A stretch of DNA of 35,860 bases from Bacillota bacterium (GCA_023415635.1 JAEZJV010000012.1:1-35860); one strand, 5' to 3'; shown: positions 16,056 to 25,489, counted from the first letter of the stretch. The notes: generated from the sequence alone by a model not told the origin. Made by a program: numbers and translations.

Positions 16056-17711
16056 ATGTTAAGAGTGCTTCTAGTAGATGACGATGAAATCATAAGAACA
16101 AGTTTAAAGACGATGTACGAATGGGAACAGCATGGATTTATAGTGGCAGATGAGGTTACGAACGGTGTAGAGTGTATTCAGAAGTTATCCTTGAGCCATT
16201 TTGATTTGGTGATAACTGATATGAATATGCCGATTATGGATGGAGTGGCTCTGATTGAAAGTATTCGACAATATTTTCCTGGAGTAGAGGTAATTGCAAT
16301 CAGTGGCTATGATGATTTTAATTACGTGCACGGCAGTCTGAGAAAAGGGGCAGTTGATTATATATTAAAACACAGATTGAATAAAGAGAGCCTGTGTGAG
16401 GTTTTGAAAGCAGTAAAGATCAAACTGATAGAACAGAATAAATTACTACAGAGCAGTAATTTACAGCTGGAACAGCTTTCAGAAGGCCGAACCTTAATCC
16501 TCCATAATCTGGCTCAGGAAATACTCGTTGGCAAAATTAACTGCAGAGAGACAAAGCAGCGTTTAGAATTACTAGAAATATCCTGTGAATTTACAAAGCT
16601 TATCCTATGCTATATAAAGGCACAGAATTTTCCCGATATAAGACATGGAAAGGCAGACAAGGTAATTAAAGCCTTTGTTGATGTAGTTGATAGGATTATT
16701 ACGGAGGACTACCATGGATTTACTGCTTACCTGGAGGAAGGATATTTTGTTGCTTTTATTGATTTTGGAAATATAAATAGTGCTTTATTTATTCAGCAGA
16801 TGCTGGCGGGATTACCCTCCCGTATATGTTCTGCCTCAAAAAAATATCTTGGTTTACATATTACAATAGCTGTCAGTAGTTTATGCGAAAGCTATGAGAA
16901 GATACCAGAGTATTTTAATAAGACTAGGAGGTCTTTAGATCATAAATTTTATGATGAACAGCAGCTCATATGGCAATATATTGATGTGCCCAAAGCAGAT
17001 GTCCAGATATCTTTAAATATTAAGGATGAAGAGCTAATAAGGCAGTATTTGGAGGAAGTGGATATAGACGGAATGTTAAATTTTCTGGATACCTTTTTTG
17101 ATAAGTGTAGAATAGTAAATGCATCACCACGCTCAGTCCTGATGATTTGTGCAGAATTACTTAGCTTTGCAATTCAATTTTGTATCAAGCATGGTCTGGA
17201 GAGCATACGAGTCGAGGTGGTGGAGATTCAACTGTCAGGGGAGTATCTAAGTAAGAAATATAGAGAACTTCGTATACTGATCAGGCAAGTCTATGACAAG
17301 GTTCTAACAGAACACTCAAGACTAATGGATGAAAGTAGTGGAAACCCGTACGTAATGAAGGCAATTCGGTATGTGAATACCAACTACCGAAACAACATAT
17401 CTCTTACGGATACAGCAGAATACGTGGGTATCAGCGCCCAATATCTGAGCCATCTTATAAATGAGAAGTGCGATAAAGGATTTGCAGAGCTCTTAAATGG
17501 AAAACGAGTAGATGTTGCATGTGAAATGATGCGTTCCCATAGCTATAAAGTAAAAGAAATTGTAAAGAAGACAGGATTCAATAATTACAACTATTTTTTC
17601 AAGGTGTTTAAGGATGTTACCGGGCATACACCTGTTGAATACGAAAGGCAAGTGATCTGTAAACAAACCATTGAAAAAAATGAAAGTGATGCCTTTTGCA
17701 TGATCGGGTAA
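16056..17711 (+). CDS. YesN-type response regulator with AraC output domain
   Basis: 551 residues. The receiver domain (about 1-120) has DDDE near the start, phosphoacceptor D55 in VITDMNMP, and the switch residues ISGYDDFNYV and DYILKHRL. A long central region (about 130-420) is typical of YesN-like regulators. A C-terminal AraC HTH (about 445-540) carries NISLTDTAEYVGISAQYLSH and VKEIVKKTGFNNYNYFFKVF. Such regulators usually control sugar or polysaccharide-use genes. The ATG at 16056 has AGAGGA seven bases upstream. The cognate kinase follows after 4 bp, so regulator precedes kinase, the reverse of yesM-yesN. Confidence 0.9.
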   Translation: MLRVLLVDDDEIIRTSLKTMYEWEQHGFIVADEVTNGVECIQKLSLSHFDLVITDMNMPIMDGVALIESIRQYFPGVEVIAISGYDDFNYVHGSLRKGAVDYILKHRLNKESLCEVLKAVKIKLIEQNKLLQSSNLQLEQLSEGRTLILHNLAQEILVGKINCRETKQRLELLEISCEFTKLILCYIKAQNFPDIRHGKADKVIKAFVDVVDRIITEDYHGFTAYLEEGYFVAFIDFGNINSALFIQQMLAGLPSRICSASKKYLGLHITIAVSSLCESYEKIPEYFNKTRRSLDHKFYDEQQLIWQYIDVPKADVQISLNIKDEELIRQYLEEVDIDGMLNFLDTFFDKCRIVNASPRSVLMICAELLSFAIQFCIKHGLESIRVEVVEIQLSGEYLSKKYRELRILIRQVYDKVLTEHSRLMDESSGNPYVMKAIRYVNTNYRNNISLTDTAEYVGISAQYLSHLINEKCDKGFAELLNGKRVDVACEMMRSHSYKVKEIVKKTGFNNYNYFFKVFKDVTGHTPVEYERQVICKQTIEKNESDAFCMIG

Positions 17712-17715
17712 ATAA

Positions 17716-18729
17716 ATGAGAAGAGTCATTCATCTTTTAATCTGTTTCACTGATAAAATGTCTGAAGGCCTGCGATACATTAAGATACCTGCCCGGTTAA
17801 TTATTTCATATGTAATGGTATCAATGATATCAATAATAATCATGGGGAATTATTCCAGCCATGTTTTTGCTACCGTCTGCCTTCTTGTCTGTTCTTTGTT
17901 TACATTCGTCATTTATAGAAGTATAGCAGTTCCATTGACCAATCTGAGGAAGCATATGATAGATGTGGAAAGGGATAATTTTCTTGAGAAAATATCGGAG
18001 CATGGCCGGGATGAGATAACGGATGCTGCTAAAAGCTTTAATATTATGATTGATGAAATTAATAGACTGATGGAAGAGGTACATAGATCAGAGCAGCAAA
18101 AATCAGCAGAAAAATTAAAGGCCTTACAAGCACAAATTAATCCCCATTTTCTATCCAATGCACTAAACACAGTTAAATGGATGGCATCCATACAGAATGC
18201 TGATAATATAGAAAATCTGATTGTTTCGCTAATACAACTGCTGCAGGTAAGCATGGGCAAGGTGGAAGATCTGGTTCCTCTATCTCAAGAAATTGAATAT
18301 ATACGCAACTATGTAGATATTCAATCCTATAAATACCTGGATAAACTGACAGTGGAATATGATATTGATCAGGAGGCTGGCAATAGTCTTCTGCCACCCT
18401 TCTCTATTCAGCCCATTGTAGAGAATGCAATCCTACATGGAATTGAACTCAAGGCCGGCAGAGGGACTATATGGATTAATGCCAGTTGTGTCGGTGAGGA
18501 TGTAATCTGCGTGGTTAAGGACAATGGGATAGGATTTAGCAACTATAGATTCTTGGAGGAGGCAGACAGAACCGATCCTAAGCATACCAGCGGAATTGGT
18601 ATTAAGAATTCGAACGATAGAATTAAGATGTTTTTTGGTGAAGAATACGGAATCACACATGAAAGTATTCCGGGAATATATACCAAGGTAAAAGTGAGGA
18701 TACCCTTTACTATAAAAATGGAAGAATAG
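17716..18729 (+). CDS. YesM-type sensor histidine kinase with minimal extracellular part
   Basis: 337 residues. Two membrane helices (about 28-43 and 48-68) are separated by only about five residues. They are followed by HAMP (70-120), a His_kinase domain with H144 in QINPHFLSNALN, and an HATPase (N box IVENAILHGIE, G1 VKDNGIGF, G2 TSGIGIKN). Typical YesM proteins are about 580 residues with a large extracellular Cache-like sensor, which is absent here. It therefore probably senses within or next to the membrane, or through a partner. It is translated directly after the regulator. The ribosome site is weak, which suits coupling. Confidence 0.9.
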   Translation: MRRVIHLLICFTDKMSEGLRYIKIPARLIISYVMVSMISIIIMGNYSSHVFATVCLLVCSLFTFVIYRSIAVPLTNLRKHMIDVERDNFLEKISEHGRDEITDAAKSFNIMIDEINRLMEEVHRSEQQKSAEKLKALQAQINPHFLSNALNTVKWMASIQNADNIENLIVSLIQLLQVSMGKVEDLVPLSQEIEYIRNYVDIQSYKYLDKLTVEYDIDQEAGNSLLPPFSIQPIVENAILHGIELKAGRGTIWINASCVGEDVICVVKDNGIGFSNYRFLEEADRTDPKHTSGIGIKNSNDRIKMFFGEEYGITHESIPGIYTKVKVRIPFTIKMEE

Positions 18730-18776
18730 CAGGTTATTATACAGTAAAGATAAAGCACAAGGGTAATAGGTTCGCT

Positions 18777-18819
18777 AGAAGGAACTCAGTTTTTTTAAAC
18801 TGGGGACCTTCTTTTTTTA
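18777..18819 (+). terminator. terminator of the two-component operon
   Basis: AGAAGG (18777-18782) pairs with CCTTCT (18807-18812), with inner CAGTTT/AAACTG pairing and a following T7 run. Confidence 0.85.
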
Positions 18820-18963
18820 CGAGATCATTAAATATGTGAGTATATGGTGTGGATTGGAAATATTGCTTTAAGATATGAGAGCTTTTTCAAAATTATCATA
18901 GGCATCATGATATTCATTTTCTGTTAACATGGGCTATAGGTCATCTGATTTGGAGGTGTTAGT

Positions 18964-21030
18964 ATGTCAGATCATTCTGTAAATGAACCATTACTTGATC
19001 TGTTTATATTTGAAACGACGCAGTTATTAGAACAGCTTGAGCAGTCAATATTAAGCTGTGAACAAGACAGCCATTATTTTACCCAAGAGGCTATTCATGA
19101 AGTATTTCGGATCATGCATACCATTAAGAGTTCCGCGGCTATGATGATGTTTGGTAATATTTCAACGCTAGCTCACACTATGGAGGACATATTTTATTAT
19201 CTCAGGGAAGAAAAGCCTGAGATAACAGATTACTCCAAATTATCGGATCTGGTTCTTGATGGAGTTGATTTTATTAAGAGTGAGGTAGATAAAATTAAGA
19301 GTGGCGAAAGTGCGGATATGGATCCCTCTACTTTGGTTCATAAAATGGAACAGTTCGTAAAGCATTTAGAAGAAAATAATGTGCCGAATACTCAACGGGA
19401 GGGAGTAGGTGCAAAAAAACAAAATTGTGAACTTAATGATATAAGATATCAAACAAATCGTAACATTTATCGGGCAGTCATCACCTTTGAAGAGGGCTGT
19501 GAAATGGAAAATGTCCGTGCGTATACAATAATTCGTAACCTTGAAAACATTACAGATCAGATTATATATGAGCCAGAGGACATTATCGACAATGAGGATA
19601 CAGTAGAAATAATTCGGCGGGAAGGGTTTCGTATTTATATAGGGTCTGACTTATCCTACGATAGGATGAAGGATTTTCTGATGGAGACAATCTTTCTAAA
19701 AGACCTGGAGTTGATTCAGCTGGAGGATGAGGAGGAAATTCTGGCTCTTCATGAGGATAGACTGGCTAAAGCCTCAGAGAGGGAAAAACAGTTGTCTGTG
19801 TTAACCAAGGACAGTAAATCGGATAAGGATACCGGCGGAAAAGAATATAGGACGGCATCCTCAACCCAAAATATCATTAGTGTCAGCGTCGCAAAACTGG
19901 ATAAGCTCATGGATCTTGTGGGGGAAATGGTTATTCAAGAGGCTATGGTAATTCAAAATCCGGATTTGATGGATTTGGAGCTGGGTAATTTCCGTAAGGC
20001 TGCAAGACAGCTAAGTAAAATCACGACAGAATTACAGGATATCGTTATGTCAATCAGAATGGTGCCTCTTTCTGCTACTTTCAATAAAATGCATCGAATT
20101 GTCAGGGATATGTGTAAGCGATTAGAGAAGGATGTGAAGCTTGAAATTATAGGTGATGCCACAGAAGTTGATAAGAATATCATTGAACATATCTCAGATC
20201 CGCTGATGCACCTTGTTCGTAATTCCATTGATCACGGGATTGAAACCTCAGGTGAAAGAATAGTAAAGGGAAAACAGAGAATGGGACTTATTACTCTGGA
20301 AGCAAAAAATTCCGGAAGTGATGTCCTCATTATTGTAAAAGATGATGGTAAAGGACTGGACAAAGCAAAGATTTTAAAAAAGGCCAAAGAAAATCAATTA
20401 CTCATTAAGAATGAAAATGATATGACGGATCGTGAAATATTTCACCTGATTCTGCTCCCTGGCTTTTCTACCAATGAGCAGATTACTGAATATTCAGGCC
20501 GCGGGGTAGGTATGGATGTTGTGGCAAAGAATATAGAAGCCGTTGGAGGTTCCTTGTACGTAGACAGTGTACCGGATAAAGGTACTCAGATTACACTGAA
20601 GATACCCTTAACCCTGGCCATTATAGATGGAATGAATATGAAAGTAGGCAATTCCTGTTTTACCATACCCATGATTTCTATTAAGCAATCATTCAGGCCA
20701 AAGGAATGTGATATATTCTGTGATACAAAGAACAATGAGATGATTATGGTAAGAGGGAAATGCTATCCGATTATACGGCTTTATCAAAGATTTGGACTAG
20801 TAACTAAGGTAACTAGCTTAACGGACGGTATCATCATTATGGTTGAACAGGCAGAGCAGACGATTTGTCTTTTTACGGATGAGCTGCTAGGACAACAACA
20901 GGTGGTTGTTAAGGCATTACCTGCATATATCCAGAACTATAATACGATCAGAGGTATTTCGGGATGTACGTTATTGGGAGATGGAAGTATCAGTCTGATT
21001 ATTGATGTGGCAGGATTAATGAATTTGTAA
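18964..21030 (+). CDS. cheA: chemotaxis histidine kinase CheA
   Basis: 688 residues with the full CheA order. P1 Hpt is at 1-110, with phosphorylated H52 in RIMHTIKSSAAM. A P2-like response-regulator-binding domain is at about 150-250. P3 dimerisation starts near 305 (VAKLDKLMDLVGEMVIQ). The P4 kinase has the N box HLVRNSIDHGIE at about 415, G1 VKDDGKGLD and G2 GRGVGMDVV. P5, a CheW-like domain, starts near 545. The kinase phosphorylates CheY/CheB-type regulators in response to receptor clusters. GGAGG lies upstream of the ATG. cheW and a receptor follow, but no cheY, cheB, cheR or motor gene does, so output regulators must be elsewhere. Confidence 0.95.
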   Translation: MSDHSVNEPLLDLFIFETTQLLEQLEQSILSCEQDSHYFTQEAIHEVFRIMHTIKSSAAMMMFGNISTLAHTMEDIFYYLREEKPEITDYSKLSDLVLDGVDFIKSEVDKIKSGESADMDPSTLVHKMEQFVKHLEENNVPNTQREGVGAKKQNCELNDIRYQTNRNIYRAVITFEEGCEMENVRAYTIIRNLENITDQIIYEPEDIIDNEDTVEIIRREGFRIYIGSDLSYDRMKDFLMETIFLKDLELIQLEDEEEILALHEDRLAKASEREKQLSVLTKDSKSDKDTGGKEYRTASSTQNIISVSVAKLDKLMDLVGEMVIQEAMVIQNPDLMDLELGNFRKAARQLSKITTELQDIVMSIRMVPLSATFNKMHRIVRDMCKRLEKDVKLEIIGDATEVDKNIIEHISDPLMHLVRNSIDHGIETSGERIVKGKQRMGLITLEAKNSGSDVLIIVKDDGKGLDKAKILKKAKENQLLIKNENDMTDREIFHLILLPGFSTNEQITEYSGRGVGMDVVAKNIEAVGGSLYVDSVPDKGTQITLKIPLTLAIIDGMNMKVGNSCFTIPMISIKQSFRPKECDIFCDTKNNEMIMVRGKCYPIIRLYQRFGLVTKVTSLTDGIIIMVEQAEQTICLFTDELLGQQQVVVKALPAYIQNYNTIRGISGCTLLGDGSISLIIDVAGLMNL

Positions 21031-21085
21031 TGCGCAGGGTAGTAATAAAGAACCACACAACTTATAAGGAAAGGCGGAGGATAGT

Positions 21086-21580
21086 ATGACTGATATTGTA
21101 GAAAATACTATAGAAAACGAAGAAGATACTCAGAAGAACCGATTTTTGACCTTTTCACTAGGGAAGGAAAGCTATGGAATTGAAATTAAGTATGTAATTG
21201 AGATTATTGGCATCCAGTCAATCACCGAAATACCTGAGCTTCCCGAATATGTGAGAGGAATTATAAATCTGAGGGGAAAAATCATTCCGGTATTAGATGT
21301 TAGGCTCAGATTTAAAAAGGAACCCAAAGAATATAACGACAGGACCTGTGTGATTGTTGTTGATATTGATGAGGTATCCATAGGGCTTATTGTGGATCGT
21401 GTTGCAGAGGTTATTACCATACAGGAAGTGGATATGGTGGAACCACCGCAGACGAACAGAGGATTAAGCAATACATACATTAAGAAAATCGGGAAAATTG
21501 GGAATGAGGTAAAATTACTTCTGGACTGTGAGAAATTGCTTACAGCAAATGAATTAGATGACTTAAGCGAAGCATTATAA
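21086..21580 (+). CDS. cheW: chemotaxis coupling protein CheW
   Basis: 164 residues, one CheW domain. Visible features are FLTFSLGKESYGIEIKYVIEI at the start, the family hallmark PEYVRGIINLRGKIIPVLDVR, and GLIVDRVAEVITI. It bridges CheA and the methyl-accepting receptor in the signalling array at the inner face of the membrane. AAGGCGGAGG precedes the ATG. It lies 55 bp after cheA and 22 bp before the receptor gene, clearly one operon. Confidence 0.95.
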   Translation: MTDIVENTIENEEDTQKNRFLTFSLGKESYGIEIKYVIEIIGIQSITEIPELPEYVRGIINLRGKIIPVLDVRLRFKKEPKEYNDRTCVIVVDIDEVSIGLIVDRVAEVITIQEVDMVEPPQTNRGLSNTYIKKIGKIGNEVKLLLDCEKLLTANELDDLSEAL

Positions 21581-21602
21581 ACCAAATAGGGAGGTTATAA
21601 GA

Positions 21603-23441
21603 ATGAAATGGTATATTAATTTAAAGATAGCAGCAAAATTGATATTAGGCTTTCTGGTAGTGGCAATCATTGCGGCAGTGGTAGGCATGGTTGGATTAGT
21701 AAATATCTATCAGATTAATGAAGCGGATACGCTTTTGTTTAAACGAGACACCTTAGGAATTGCTTATGCTGGAGATTCGAATGCAAGCTTTGAACGATTG
21801 CGCTATAATGCGTTAAAGTTAGTCACAGTAGAAACAGTGGAAGAGGAAGAGGAATGCATCACTAAAATTGAAGAATTGAGCAGTAATATAGATGATTTAT
21901 TGATAAAATACAGGAATACAGTCGAAGACGAGGAAAGTATTGCATCTTTGGACGAAACAGGAGCAGCCTGGGAGAGATTTAAAGGGTATATGCAGGAGGT
22001 TGTTAAATATATTAAAGATGGACAGGATGATGAGGCAGAAAAAGTAATTCTGGTTGATACAAAAGAATTAGGTGACGAGCTTAGAGAGGACTTTTTTGGC
22101 TTGATGAAGGAGGATGCTGCTAATGCGGATCTAAGAGCACAAAGTAATAATCAGTTGGCATCTAAATCAATTATTACGATGATTATAGTGATAACATTTG
22201 GAGTTCTGACATCAATTGCATTAGGTATATATATTTCCCGTATAATCAGTAAACCAATCAGTCAGATGGTAGATGCTGCAGAAAAGCTTGCTTTGGGAGA
22301 TGTGAAGGTCAATATTAAGTCAGACAGCAAAGATGAGATTGGAAGTCTGGCTGCATCCTTTGGAAAAATGATTGGGAATATCCGTAATCAGGCATTGTCT
22401 GCAGAAAAAATAGCAGCCGGAGATCTTACCATAGAGGTTCCGATCAGCTCTGGAAATGATTTGCTTGGCAATACTCTGTCTGAGATGGTAAAGAAGAATA
22501 ATGAAGTACTCTCCAATATTTATAATGCAGCAGAGCAGGTGGATGTAGGATCAAAACAGGTATCGGACTCAAGTATACTTCTTGCTGAAGGGGCTACCGA
22601 ACAGTCAAGTTCCATAGAAGAGCTTACAGCTTCGATAGAGGAAATTGCCGCTCAGACAGAAGCAAACGCACAAAATGCGAATCAGGCAAATGAACTGGCA
22701 GAAAATGCAAAAGCCAACGCAAAGCAGGGAAATTCCCAAATGAAGGAAATGCTAAAAGCAATGGATGAAATCAACGAATCCTCTACTAATATTTCAAAGG
22801 TCATTAAAGTCATTGACGATATTGCATTTCAGACCAATATACTTGCTCTCAATGCAGCTGTTGAAGCTGCTAGAGCCGGGCAGCATGGTAAAGGATTTGC
22901 AGTAGTAGCAGAAGAGGTAAGGAATCTTGCTGCCAGATCAGCCAATGCTGCGAAGGAGACCACCGAAATGATAGAAGGCTCTATTAAGAAGTCGGAAAGC
23001 GGTACAAAGATTGCGAGAGACACAGCACAAGCCCTTGATAAAATTGTAGCCATGATCGAACAGGTGGCTAATCTGGTAGGTGGAATAACAAATGCATCCA
23101 ATGAGCAGGCAATCGGAATCCAGCAGATTAATCAGGGAATTATGCAAGTTTCACAGGTGGTGCAGTCCAATTCTGCTACTTCGGAAGAAAGTGCAGCAGC
23201 AAGTGAGGAGCTTTCAAGCCAGGCTACCATTCTGAAAGAGACGGTAAATCAGTTCAAAATTAAAAAAATTACGAATAATAATAATAAATATGAGAGTATA
23301 AATCCCGAGGTCTTAAAAATGCTTGAGAATATGTCCTCGAAGGGTAATAATACTTTAAGACAAAAGACAGAAGCAGATGAGGATATTACAGCCTCTAAGT
23401 CAAAAATAATATTAAATGATGTGGAATTCGGAAAGTATTAA
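21603..23441 (+). CDS. methyl-accepting chemotaxis protein
   Basis: 612 residues. TM1 is at about 10-32. A periplasmic-side four-helix-bundle-type sensor spans 33-187 (acidic helices, no Cache motif), and TM2 is at about 188-211. HAMP starts at about 212, and the cytoplasmic signalling domain has the conserved hairpin around EAARAGQHGKGFAVVAEEVR near residue 425. The ligand is unknown. The C-terminal tail after residue 560 is lysine-rich and lacks a CheR-docking pentapeptide. As the only receptor with cheA and cheW here, it may form a dedicated signalling unit. GGGAGG lies upstream of the ATG. Confidence 0.95.
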   Translation: MKWYINLKIAAKLILGFLVVAIIAAVVGMVGLVNIYQINEADTLLFKRDTLGIAYAGDSNASFERLRYNALKLVTVETVEEEEECITKIEELSSNIDDLLIKYRNTVEDEESIASLDETGAAWERFKGYMQEVVKYIKDGQDDEAEKVILVDTKELGDELREDFFGLMKEDAANADLRAQSNNQLASKSIITMIIVITFGVLTSIALGIYISRIISKPISQMVDAAEKLALGDVKVNIKSDSKDEIGSLAASFGKMIGNIRNQALSAEKIAAGDLTIEVPISSGNDLLGNTLSEMVKKNNEVLSNIYNAAEQVDVGSKQVSDSSILLAEGATEQSSSIEELTASIEEIAAQTEANAQNANQANELAENAKANAKQGNSQMKEMLKAMDEINESSTNISKVIKVIDDIAFQTNILALNAAVEAARAGQHGKGFAVVAEEVRNLAARSANAAKETTEMIEGSIKKSESGTKIARDTAQALDKIVAMIEQVANLVGGITNASNEQAIGIQQINQGIMQVSQVVQSNSATSEESAAASEELSSQATILKETVNQFKIKKITNNNNKYESINPEVLKMLENMSSKGNNTLRQKTEADEDITASKSKIILNDVEFGKY

Positions 23442-23478
23442 TTTATCTTGAGTGATATTGTCTGCCAAGGTTTACATA

Positions 23479-23529
23479 AAAAATGCCAGGAATGAATAAG
23501 GGATCACCCTTCTCAAATCTGGCATTTTT
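23479..23529. terminator. bidirectional terminator between mcp and the PNPOx-like gene
   Basis: AAAAATGCCAG (23479-23489) pairs perfectly with CTGGCATTTTT (23519-23529). A and T flanks allow termination from both convergent genes. Confidence 0.85.
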
Positions 23530-23534
23530 ATTCT

Positions 23535-23954
23535 CTATAGAGCTCCTCTTAGTTCTTTCCAATCAACTAACAGATTATAGCGTTTTGTTGTGAAGCGCAG
23601 TACACAATAATTAGGGTCCGAAGGGCCTTTAAAGTGGTTTTCCAGTCCTGTGTACCACATTTCCTTCTTTACCTCCGGATCAGTCACAACTTCGATATCT
23701 CCAACCAGTGTAATATTATAATCAGGTGCGTTAAAGCATACACTTGCCTGCTTACACTGGTCAATACGGTTGGTTTTCGGGCCTCCCAAGCCGGTACAGA
23801 AGGTGAGCCATTTAATACCGTCTGCTTTGGAAGCACTGATTGTGGATGCGCTAGGATATCCATCCGTATCAATCAGCGCGAGCACACAATAGGCTTCAGC
23901 CCCCGTGTTATTCTCTACGATTTCTCCAGCTTTTTTCAATAATTCCTGCTCCAT
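23535..23954 (-). CDS. pyridoxamine 5'-phosphate oxidase-fold protein
   Basis: 139 residues with the split-barrel flavin-binding fold of the PNPOx/general stress protein 26 group: AYCVLALIDTDGYPSASTIS, IKWLTFCTGLGGPKTNRI, QASVCFNAPDYNITLVGDIEVV. It probably binds FMN, F420 or heme in the cytosol. The real substrate is not predictable, and it is too short for a true PdxH. GGAGG lies just before the ATG. It is a single gene on the minus strand. Confidence 0.8.
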   Translation of the reverse strand: MEQELLKKAGEIVENNTGAEAYCVLALIDTDGYPSASTISASKADGIKWLTFCTGLGGPKTNRIDQCKQASVCFNAPDYNITLVGDIEVVTDPEVKKEMWYTGLENHFKGPSDPNYCVLRFTTKRYNLLVDWKELRGAL

Positions 23955-24128
23955 AATTAACCTCCATAATAATTCAATATACCATGGCCTATATTCTGTC
24001 CTATGACTATTGAGGCTGATACTGAATACAGTTTACCAGCAGGAACATGACAGCTATATGTCACTATAAAATCGATTAAGAATTATTATTAACCTAGCTT
24101 TGGATATTGTTGTAGCGGGTCTAATTAG

Positions 24129-24338
24129 CAAAAGGAAGAACATTCTACCGTAGGTGCGGGAGATGCGATGGTAGCAGCCCTCGCTTTTGGAATGAATAAC
24201 AGGTTATCCTTAGAGGAATGTGCGAAATTAAGCCTTGCCGCTTCAGCTGGTGCAGTAACCACAAAAGGGACGAAGGCTCCGAAAAGAGAGCTCGTGGAGG
24301 AGCTGTTTCATAAGGTAGAGGTAATCACATTAAAGTAA
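24129..24338 (+). pseudogene. fruK: C-terminal fragment of 1-phosphofructokinase (PfkB family)
   Basis: After an in-frame stop at 24126 a coding stretch of about 69 codons reads EEHSTVGAGDAMVAALAFGM and continues to a stop at 24336. GAGD is the PfkB-family anion hole and catalytic Asp motif, and the neighbouring residues resemble FruK. The N-terminal two thirds are absent, so the piece is a remnant. The gap 23955-24432 holds this fragment and its terminator, nothing else recognisable. Confidence 0.75.
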
Positions 24339-24359
24339 TTCAGAACAATATAAAATGTA

Positions 24360-24427
24360 GGGCTGCAGCAAAGAGCGAAACACCATCCGATGTTTTAGTA
24401 TCCTTTACTGCAGCCCGCTTTTTTATT
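24360..24427 (+). terminator. terminator behind the fruK fragment
   Basis: GGGCTGCAG (24360-24368) plus CAAAG-type pairing faces CTTTACTGCAGCCC (24403-24416), followed by GCTTTTTTATT. It is probably the surviving terminator of the lost fruK gene, and may also receive rbr transcripts from the other side. Confidence 0.75.
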
Positions 24428-24432
24428 ATTCC

Positions 24433-24927
24433 TTAGTACTTGATGAATTTTGATCCCGGAACACCGCAGATACTGCATTTGTCAGGGATAGAGGTCTCTA
24501 TGTTGCCGCATACCGGACATAGGTAATAGAAAACTTCTTCTTTCTGATCCAAGCTGTTCAAGGCTTCGGTATAAAGCTTTGCATGAACCTCCTCAGCATT
24601 CATTGCCTGACGGAAGGCGGTCATAACATTATTCAACCCCTCCTGCTCAGCAATAGCTAAGAACTCCGGATACATACTGGTATATTCGTGGGTTTCACCG
24701 GCGATGGCATCCTTTAAGTTTTCCTGTGTGGAATTTACTTTACCTGCAAGCTCAAATTCCTTTAAGGCATGGATGGTCTCTGCGTCGGCGGCTGCTCTGA
24801 ATAATTTGGCAGCGTTTGCATAGCCCTCCTTTTCGGCTTTCTTGGCATATGCATTATATTTTCTGTTCGCCTGGGATTCACCTGCAAAGGCTTCCATAAG
24901 GTTTTTCTTTGTTCTATTCTCTTCCAT
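24433..24927 (-). CDS. rbr: rubrerythrin
   Basis: 164 residues. The ferritin-like four-helix domain carries diiron ligands in FAGESQANRKY, DAETIHA, AGETHEYTSMYPEF and NAEEVHAKLY. A C-terminal rubredoxin-like domain has two CxxC pairs (LCPVCGN and CSICG). It reduces hydrogen peroxide in the cytosol of anaerobes using electrons from rubredoxin or NADH-dependent partners. It lies 66 bp downstream of desulfoferrodoxin, evidently one operon for superoxide then peroxide removal. GG-rich ribosome sites occur just before the ATG. Confidence 0.95.
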   Translation of the reverse strand: MEENRTKKNLMEAFAGESQANRKYNAYAKKAEKEGYANAAKLFRAAADAETIHALKEFELAGKVNSTQENLKDAIAGETHEYTSMYPEFLAIAEQEGLNNVMTAFRQAMNAEEVHAKLYTEALNSLDQKEEVFYYLCPVCGNIETSIPDKCSICGVPGSKFIKY

Positions 24928-24993
24928 GTTCCTTTATCAACCCTTTCTGCTACGATCAATTTCTTATTGACCACTTTTTTGATAGGACAAGAA

Positions 24994-25386
24994 TTAGTCG
25001 TTATATTCGGCCATCCAAAGACCATGAAGATTGCAATATGCATAAACCTTCTGCAATTTGTCATCTGCTGTTAAAGCAAATTCTAAGTAAGGCTTGTCAT
25101 TCGGTGCAAGGGTCTTACGCTGCCCGCCTTTTTCTGTCATGATATAAACCCAGCCTATGTGATGCTCTTCTGTCATCGGATGAGGAACTGAGCCAATTTC
25201 TACAACCACCTTATTGCCATCCACATTGACTACCGGCACATGTTTTTCTACTGCCGCATCAGTGGTGTTAGGAACTAATTCGGTCATTTCTTCTCCACAG
25301 CATACTAGAGGAACTCCTGCATTATTGATCAGACCGATTGTATTTCCGCATTTCTTACAGATGTAAAATTTCTGTTCTTTTTCCAT
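24994..25386 (-). CDS. dfx: desulfoferrodoxin (2Fe superoxide reductase)
   Basis: 130 residues. The N-terminal desulforedoxin domain has CKKC and VCC, the Cys4 iron centre. The C-terminal superoxide-reductase domain has EKHVP with the conserved Glu/Lys/His, VPHPMTEEHHIGW and YCNLHGLW, giving the His4Cys active site. It reduces superoxide to hydrogen peroxide without releasing oxygen; rubrerythrin downstream then removes the peroxide. AAAGGA lies about ten bases before the ATG. Confidence 0.95.
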   Translation of the reverse strand: MEKEQKFYICKKCGNTIGLINNAGVPLVCCGEEMTELVPNTTDAAVEKHVPVVNVDGNKVVVEIGSVPHPMTEEHHIGWVYIMTEKGGQRKTLAPNDKPYLEFALTADDKLQKVYAYCNLHGLWMAEYND

Positions 25387-25461
25387 CGTTACACGTCCTT
25401 TCTGAAGTTTTTTTGGGATGCTTAAATTATATGGCTGAGTTATCCATCAGCACATGCTCTA

Positions 25462-25489
25462 ATTATATCATAATAGCTAAAAAGTTCAA
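25462..25489 (-). promoter_or_regulatory. promoter of dfx-rbr
   Basis: On the minus strand TTGAAC (25489-25484) and TATAAT (25467-25462) are 16 bp apart, with an extended TGA before the -10. The -10 lies in ATTAT-ATC-ATAAT, a small inverted repeat that could be an operator but does not match the PerR consensus. Confidence 0.6.

Noticed and set aside
22829..23147. Minus-strand open frames inside mcp, cheA and other operon genes
   Set aside because: Shadows of strongly coding plus-strand genes without ribosome sites or family signals.
25462..25474. PerR box in front of dfx
   Set aside because: The inverted repeat ATTAT-ATC-ATAAT has the wrong arm order and spacing for the PerR consensus; it is better explained as the -10 region.
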